NCBI GenBank assembly: GCA_016081115.2
Contig: CM071925.1
Coordinates: forward strand, 10,272,441-10,336,440
Length of the DNA stretch: 64,000 bases
Reading direction: 5' to 3'
From: Rehmannia glutinosa
Taxonomy: Eukaryota > Streptophyta > Magnoliopsida > Lamiales > Orobanchaceae
Under the pieces are notes generated by a model. It saw only the letters and a program-made list of their open reading frames with translations. It did no database searches and was not told the origin of the DNA. The number at the start of each line of letters is the position of its first letter. Positions within the stretch are counted from its first letter, which is position 1. The position numbers and the translations under genes were made by a program. Below, in pieces: positions 58,295-64,000 of this stretch.

Positions 58295-59129
58295 AAAATG
58301 TGATTGCCTCATTTACAATGGCATCTAAATCATTGGATGATGTTATCATGTGTCAAAAAGAATGTGGAGATAAGATAGGCATATGATATAATTCCTTTGT
58401 GCACAGTCAAACTCCAAGAGTGATTTTGGAAAAAGGATCTTCAAGCATTGAAGCATCTCAAAAATCCAAAACACCAAATGTTGCACCCACATTCACTCCT
58501 AAGCACAATCACAAACAAACTAGCCTTGGATACAAAGGAAAGGGAACAACCAGTTGAGTATACTGAGAGGACAACTGAGAAGAAATCTAGCCGAGTTCCT
58601 CAGCAAACTCCAAACAGAAAATACTCTGTGAAAAGCAAACAGAGCTACCAAAAACCCTAGAAGTTTCATCAGAGAAACACACATGATGGGAATGGTAGAA
58701 ACTATCCAAACTATGCTGATTGGAATAATGTGAACCATCAGCAAAGACCTATGGAATACAAGCCTAGATAGCAAAGACCTAAAACTCAGCAAAGGTCATT
58801 CCAAAGGCAAAAGAGCTATTATTAGCACACATATGCACCCAAGCACTACACTCAGAATTCTCACAACTATCCCAAGAAAGCAATTGCTAAAACACACACA
58901 CAGGCATACAGACAAAAGAGACAACTGTATGAACCTAAAACCCCTGAGCAATTTGCTAATGTGCAATATGATTATGGCACTGATAGATGATAACCTCTTA
59001 GAGTCAAGCCCTTTGGCTATAGGTTGGTTGGATCATCTTATAGCACTAACCCCTCGGGACCCAGGAAAGTATGGGTACCTAAAAACTGATTTCCTTGATT
59101 GCAGGTTCCAGGAATAACTGAGTGCCAAG

Positions 59130-59400
59130 GAACCTGGTACATGGATAGTGGCTGTTCCAGACATATGACATGAAACAAGAAAAACCTGTCAAGATTCAAG
59201 GAGATTAAAGGTGCAAAAGTCATATTTGGAGGAAATGAAGCTCCAGGGGAAATCAAGGGCACAATATCTATCAAGAAGAATGGATTGGAAATCACAGATG
59301 TTGCTTATGTTGAAGGCCTTCACTTCAACCTGTTAAGCATCAACCAACTCTGTGAGAAGGGCTACAATATTGGATTCAATATGGGAGTGTGGTAGATCAA
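59130..59400 (+). pseudogene. Copia-2 aspartic protease remnant
   Basis: GTWYMDSGCSRHMT (from about 59137) is the retropepsin site, with DSG as the catalytic triplet. After a stop in place of the usual residue it continues with SRFKEIKGAKVIFGG and FNLLSINQLCEKGY, typical of copia protease and its flanking segment. Confidence 0.75.
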
Positions 59401-59422
59401 AGATGCTGAATCAAATGAAATA

Positions 59423-60454
59423 GTGCTGCAAGGATCAAGACAGAAGAATATGATTGTGGTAGATTGGTCTACTGCTACATCAAGCACTTGTCTGTTAGCA
59501 AAGAGCACAACCGAATCAAGTCAAGTGGCGAGAAGAAGAAGTCGAAGTCATCTGAATTTCAAGACAATCAACAAGCTTGCAAGGAGTAATCTTGTGGAAG
59601 GATTGCCAGACTTAGTGTACAAGAAAGAAAGTGTATGTGATGCATGCCAGATGGGAAATCAAATAAAATCCTCATTCAAGGACAAGCCAAGTCCTTCTTC
59701 AACAAGGATATTACATCTGTTGCATATGGATTTATTTGGTCCAGTTGAACCAGCCAGCATAAGTGGAACGAAATACACCTTGGTGGTGGTAGATGACTAT
59801 TCAAGATATACATGGACAATCTTCATGTACAAAAAGAAGGAAAATTTGCAGAAGTTACCTCAGCTGATGAAAAAAATTCAAAATGAAAAGAGCCATTCTA
59901 TTATAAAGATAAGGTCTAACAGAGGAACTGAGTTTGTCAATGGGATAATAACTCAGTATTGTGTTGAAAATTGTATTGCTCATGAGTTATCTGCAGCAAG
60001 AACTCCACAGCAGAATGGAGTAGCTGAAAGAAGGAACATAACTCTCAAGGAAGCTGCAAGGACCATGTTAGCTGAAGTTGGATTGCCTAAGAGATTTTGG
60101 GCTAAAGTCATTAACACAGCATGCTATACTCAGAATAGATGCATGATAAACAGGCAATTGACCAAGACTCCCTACGAGATTTGGATAGGGAGAAAGCCAA
60201 ATGTTGGATATTTTAGGATATTTGAATGTAAATGTTTCATCCATAACAATAGCAAAGATAATTTGAAGGCTTTTGATGCTAAAGCTGATGAAGGTATTTT
60301 TTTGGGATACTCAGCTGAGAGCAAAGCTTATAGAGTGTTGAATAAGAGGACTATGATCACAGAAGAGTCTATCTATATGATTTTTGATGAACCTAATGTA
60401 AATGGAGAAGACATTGAAGAGTTAGCTGACAAGCTGAATCAACCAACTATATAG
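59423..60454 (+). pseudogene. Copia-2 integrase
   Basis: One frame of 343 codons. After the GAG-pre-integrase motif region (CDACQMGNQIKSSF) comes the core: D in LHMDLFGPV, an expected second D that reads N in IRSNRGTEF, and E in QQNGVAERRN. The usual IFECKCFIHNN and FLGYSAESKAYRVLNKRT blocks follow. The second catalytic Asp (normally SDxGxEF) is Asn, so the enzyme is inactive as read. The frame ends at a stop soon after. Confidence 0.85.
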
Positions 60455-60873
60455 AAGAGTCCTTATATTGAAGCTGAAGTGAGAGCAAGCAACCCTGATG
60501 AAGATGAGATAGATGAATCTCAAAGACAACTGGAAAGTCTACAACTGAATGAAGATGAAAGAGCTGTTCAAGACAACTTAGCTGCGAGACGGTGAATCCA
60601 TCGACTTACTCCAACATGATGTGAGATGGCCGAGAGACCATCCACCAGAGTTAGTTATTGGAGATGTTAGAGATGGCATAAGAACCAAATCCAGAGCACA
60701 GCATGAAGCAATGTTCACTTGTTTTATTTCCCAAATAGAGCCTAAAGATGTGTCTCAAGCATTGGATGACACACATTGGATTCAAGCCATGCAAAAAGAG
60801 CTGAATCAGTTTGAAGAAACAAAGTATGGGAATTGGTATAGAGACCAACCCATCAGAATGTTATTAGCACAAA

Positions 60874-61389
60874 ATGGGTTTTAGAAACAAGATGGATGAT
60901 GAAGGATCTGTTGTAAGGAACAAAGCAAGATTGGTAGCCAAAAGGTATTGTCAAAAAGAGGGTATAGATTTTAATGAAACCTTTCATCGTATTGCAAGAT
61001 TGGAAGCAATAAATATGTTTCTTGCTTATGTTGCATATAAGAACTTCACTGTGTATCAAATGGATGTGAAGAGTGCTTTTATGAATGGACTGTTAGAGGA
61101 AGAAGTCTATGTTGAACAACCTCCAGGTTTTGAGCAGAAAACTATTGGAGATAAAGTATATAAGCTCAAGAAAGCTTTATATGGATTGAAACAAGCACCA
61201 AGAACATGGTATGATACATTGTCTCTATTTGTACCTGACAATGGATTCACCAAAGGGAAAGTTGACATAACACTCTTTAGAATTCAAGATGGAGAGAGTA
61301 TACTGCTTGTTCAAATATATGTGGATGATATTATTTTTGGATCCACAAACAAAGAGTTGTGTGATAAGTTATCAAATCTCATGCAATAA
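60874..61389 (+). pseudogene. Copia-2 reverse transcriptase
   Basis: Contains VRNKARLVAKRYCQKEGIDF, YQMDVKSAFMNGLLEEEVYV, LKKALYGLKQAPRTWYD and the catalytic box IYVDDIIFGST. It stops at 61389 (an expected Gln codon is a stop). The upstream RT part lies in another frame (60621-60884). Confidence 0.88.
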
Positions 61390-61515
61390 GGTAAATTTGA
61401 GATGAGCATGATGAGAGAGCTGACTTTTTTTCTAGGACTTCAAGTCAAGCAATTGAAGGATGGAACCTTCATAAGTCAAACATAGTATACCAGAGATTTA
61501 ATTAAGAAATTTGGT

Positions 61516-62264
61516 ATGGAAGAGAAGTCTTCTGTGAAAATACCAATGAACACATCAGTCAAAATGGACATGGATGCAGATGGCAAGGCCGTAGATCAAA
61601 CAAGATATAGAGCACTCATTGGATCATTGCTCTATTTAACAACAAGTAGGCCAGACAACACCTTTGTAGTAGGTGTATGTTCAAGATTTCAATCTGCACC
61701 AAAGGAGAGCCACATGACTGCAGCTAAAGGAATCCTAAGATATTTGAAGGGATGCCAGAAAGTTGGCTTATAGTATCCAAAGGAAGGTGGATTCAAGCTT
61801 GTTGGTTACTCAGACTCAGACTATGCAGATGTAGAGTTGACAGGAAGAGTACTTTAGGTACATGTCAAATGCTTGGGAATAGATTGGTTTCTTGGTTCAG
61901 TAAGAAACAAAATTCAATAAGCATATCCACAGCTAAAGCAGAGTACATAGCTGCGGGCAACTGTTGTGCCCATGTCTTATAGATGAGACAGCAGCTGAGA
62001 GATTATGAGATTGAAGAAAGAGAGATTCCAATTATGTGTGATAACACTAGTGCTATTGCAATCACTCAAAATCCCGTGTTGCATTCAATAACAAAGCATA
62101 TTGATGTCAGATATCATTTCATAAGAGATCATGTTGAAAAGAAAGACATCACCTTGGAATACATCTTAACTGATAAGCAGTTAGCTGATATTTTCACCAA
62201 GCCTTTATGTGAATCAAGGTTTGAAGAACTCAAGAATGAGCTAGGGTTAATTGAGCTGAGTTGA
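61516..62264 (+). pseudogene. Copia-2 RNase H remnant
   Basis: Pieces in three frames: SVKIPMNTSVKMDMDADGKAV and AKGILRYLKG (61516-61773), SISISTAKAEYIAAGNCCAH (61905-61979), and VRYHFIRDHVEKKDITLEYI with DIFTKPL (61983-62264). These are the standard C-terminal blocks of copia RNase H. Confidence 0.8.
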
Positions 62265-62781
62265 AACTCAGAAGACTCAATCGGCAGAGAAAGAAGATGA
62301 GAAAATAAGAGCAGAGAAAGTTTCACATTTCAGCCAAATGAAACAGTCTTATCGAGAAGTCAGCTATATCGAGCTAGCTGACAGCTGAGTTACATCATGG
62401 GAAGAGAAAAACAGAGTTAAGTCACATTGGATATAAGTTGAATTATTTATGAGCTAAGTGACAAAAACGCAGTCATTTTAAAGGAGCGGCAATGTTTTTA
62501 AGGATGACGCCAGCGTAATAATGATGATCGATAAAAAAAGTTTGCACAGTAAGAATATGATTGGACATAAATGCTGCTGCATTAAATGCGATGGATTAAA
62601 TGCGGTTTTGACGTCTTAATATGAGCCGTTGATCTCGATTGAAAATTCAAAATCCGAGATATGTCCTTTCCTTTATATACAGATTTTAATGTTCTCTCTC
62701 ATTATGGAAACTGTTCATCTTCAAAGCAAAGCAATCAAAGTTCTCTTTTCTCTCGAAAACCCTAAGTACTCTCAAGCACGT
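62265..62781. other. Region between copia-2 pol and 3' LTR
   Basis: About 520 bases with no conserved domain. No clear polypurine tract was found just before the LTR start at 62782. Small open frames here look like chance. Confidence 0.5.
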
Positions 62782-64000
62782 TGTTGGGAAATTTATTTTA
62801 TAGATTTTGATGAATGCAATGTAAAACTTAAACTAGAAAGTTGGCACCCCATTTTCCTTGTAATTTACATGTAATAGATAGGACTGGAAAAGCTGACTCC
62901 TAGAAATACAAGAAGTCAACTGAAGACTGAAGTGAAGACTCCACTATGGAACAACTGAGTATGGCCAAGATAGAAGATCAAGAACTCGACTGAAGATGTA
63001 TCAGTTGAGTAACAACTGTGTGAAGAGTCTGTCAAAGTCAACTCAAGAAGCCAAGTCTCAAGTTGAAGTGACAGCTGAGTCATCCAATGATTGGACGAGT
63101 CAAGTCACCTGGGGAAAAAGACAGCAGCCAAGAGGAGTTAACTGAAATGAATCTATTGCACATAAGTCAATAACATTACTTAAATAAGTAATACTTCCAT
63201 GCTGCCAGGTCTTAAAGTGCTCATCCCAGAAGCGTGCAAAAGGAATAAACCAATGGGAAGCACTGCACCTCGTGTCAAAACCTGAAAAGCTGCAAAGTCA
63301 TTTAATACGAGGAAACGTCTACATCTCAAGATTGAGGACCAAGAAAAGACAAGCCAACGTACACAAGTGACTTTTGAAATCAGCCTTTCTCTTCAGGCAG
63401 ATTTTCGAAAGTTCACTATAAAAGGCTGAGGAAACTCATTGAGAAAAGGTTACCTTGCACACCTGAGAAATAGAGCAATATTCAAGCAATTAACCTGCAA
63501 ATACTCTCAAGAATATTCAAGCAAGTCCTCAAGCCTGAAACTCGAAGAAAATCGATCCAACACAAGTTGTGAAGGAAAGACAACTTCAAATCTATTGAAG
63601 AGGAAACTTTTAAAGAAACAAAAGGGGTCTACTTTCCAAGGAGGATTGTAGGAAGGTTCAAGGTCGAACCAGTATCAAGTTATTGGAGGGCTTCGTGATC
63701 AAATTCAAGAGCTTGAGAAAGTGAGCTGAAGTAGCAAGGCAACTGCCCTATGAAGAAGCTGAGTCGGAAGAGAAGCCAACTGTATGACCAAGGCTGTCTC
63801 TAGACTATTGACCACTTTGTAAACAGATCTTTTACATATTGGATTCCTCCAGGAGTTGGAGAAGAGAGGATTAGAAGAATTACCCCATCTTCGAAACTCT
63901 ATAGAAATCAACTGTGTCATTTATTTTTCAGCACATTTATATTTCTGCATACTTACATTATATCTGCTGATAAACTTATTCGCCATCCAACTGACTAATA
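62782..64000 (+). repeat. 3' LTR of copia-2, truncated by window edge
   Basis: Starts TGTTGGGAAATTTATTTT and follows the 5' LTR with many substitutions and small indels. The window ends at the sequence matching 5' LTR position about 56335, so roughly the last 300 bases and the second target duplication are missing. Confidence 0.85.

Larger units (their letters stand above)
55218..64000 (+). mobile_element. Ty1/copia LTR retrotransposon (copia-2), truncated by window edge
   Basis: 5' LTR 55218-56637, primer site from 56640, gag, protease, integrase, RT and RNase H in copia order, then the 3' LTR from 62782 to the window end. The two LTRs differ at many positions (for example TGTTAGGAAATTTATCTTGTAG against TGTTGGGAAATTTATTTTATAG), so the insertion is old. 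Stops split every large domain. It interrupts the LINE RNase H region at 55217. Confidence 0.9.

Noticed and set aside
55218..64000. Endogenous pararetrovirus
   Set aside because: Two LTRs, a tRNA-Met primer site and copia domain order with an integrase show a Ty1/copia retrotransposon.

Overview
The window is nuclear DNA of a eudicot plant. The evidence is multi-exon genes with GT/AG introns, AT-rich spacers, a 13-exon plant family-1 beta-glucosidase, a chloroplast NDH-complex subunit, and many plant retrotransposons and DNA transposons. The GH1 protein looks most like the raucaffricine/strictosidine glucosidase group, which hints at an asterid, but this is weak inference.

Layout. (1) 1-3203: degenerate Ty1/copia element on the minus strand, running off the left edge. 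(2) 4057-12165: a RBBP6/PQT3-type DWNN-RING-CCHC E3 ubiquitin ligase gene on the plus strand with its TATA box. (3) 12456-12573: an orphan exon-like open segment. (4) 15263-16324: incomplete NdhU-like gene (chloroplast NDH complex), minus strand. (5) 18622-25306: GH1 beta-glucosidase, minus strand, with introns full of MITEs. (6) 25430-30314: gene-poor spacer. (7) 30323-30940: hAT-type MITE with an exact 8-bp target duplication. (8) about 31130-55217: a LINE split by a 21-kb insertion (31174-52309). That insertion is two Mutator-like (MULE) units in tandem, each with a mudrA-type transposase on the plus strand and a convergent DUF1985 + Ulp1 (C48) protease gene on the minus strand. The pair is bounded by one exact 9-bp repeat. 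Unit 2 carries a Gypsy-type, non-autonomous-looking LTR element (39614-45483) and a CACTA element (50653-52096). (9) 55218-64000: a second degenerate copia element that cuts the LINE and runs off the right edge.

The host genes share no pathway: protein ubiquitination and RNA processing, photosynthetic electron flow, and specialised glucoside hydrolysis. The main interest is the nested transposon history and the complementary damage to the two MULE copies. A third point is a consistent run of single-base deficits in the exons of all three host genes, which looks more like homopolymer error in the assembly than like three independent pseudogenes. Exon coordinates come from reading frames and splice consensus and may be off by a few bases.
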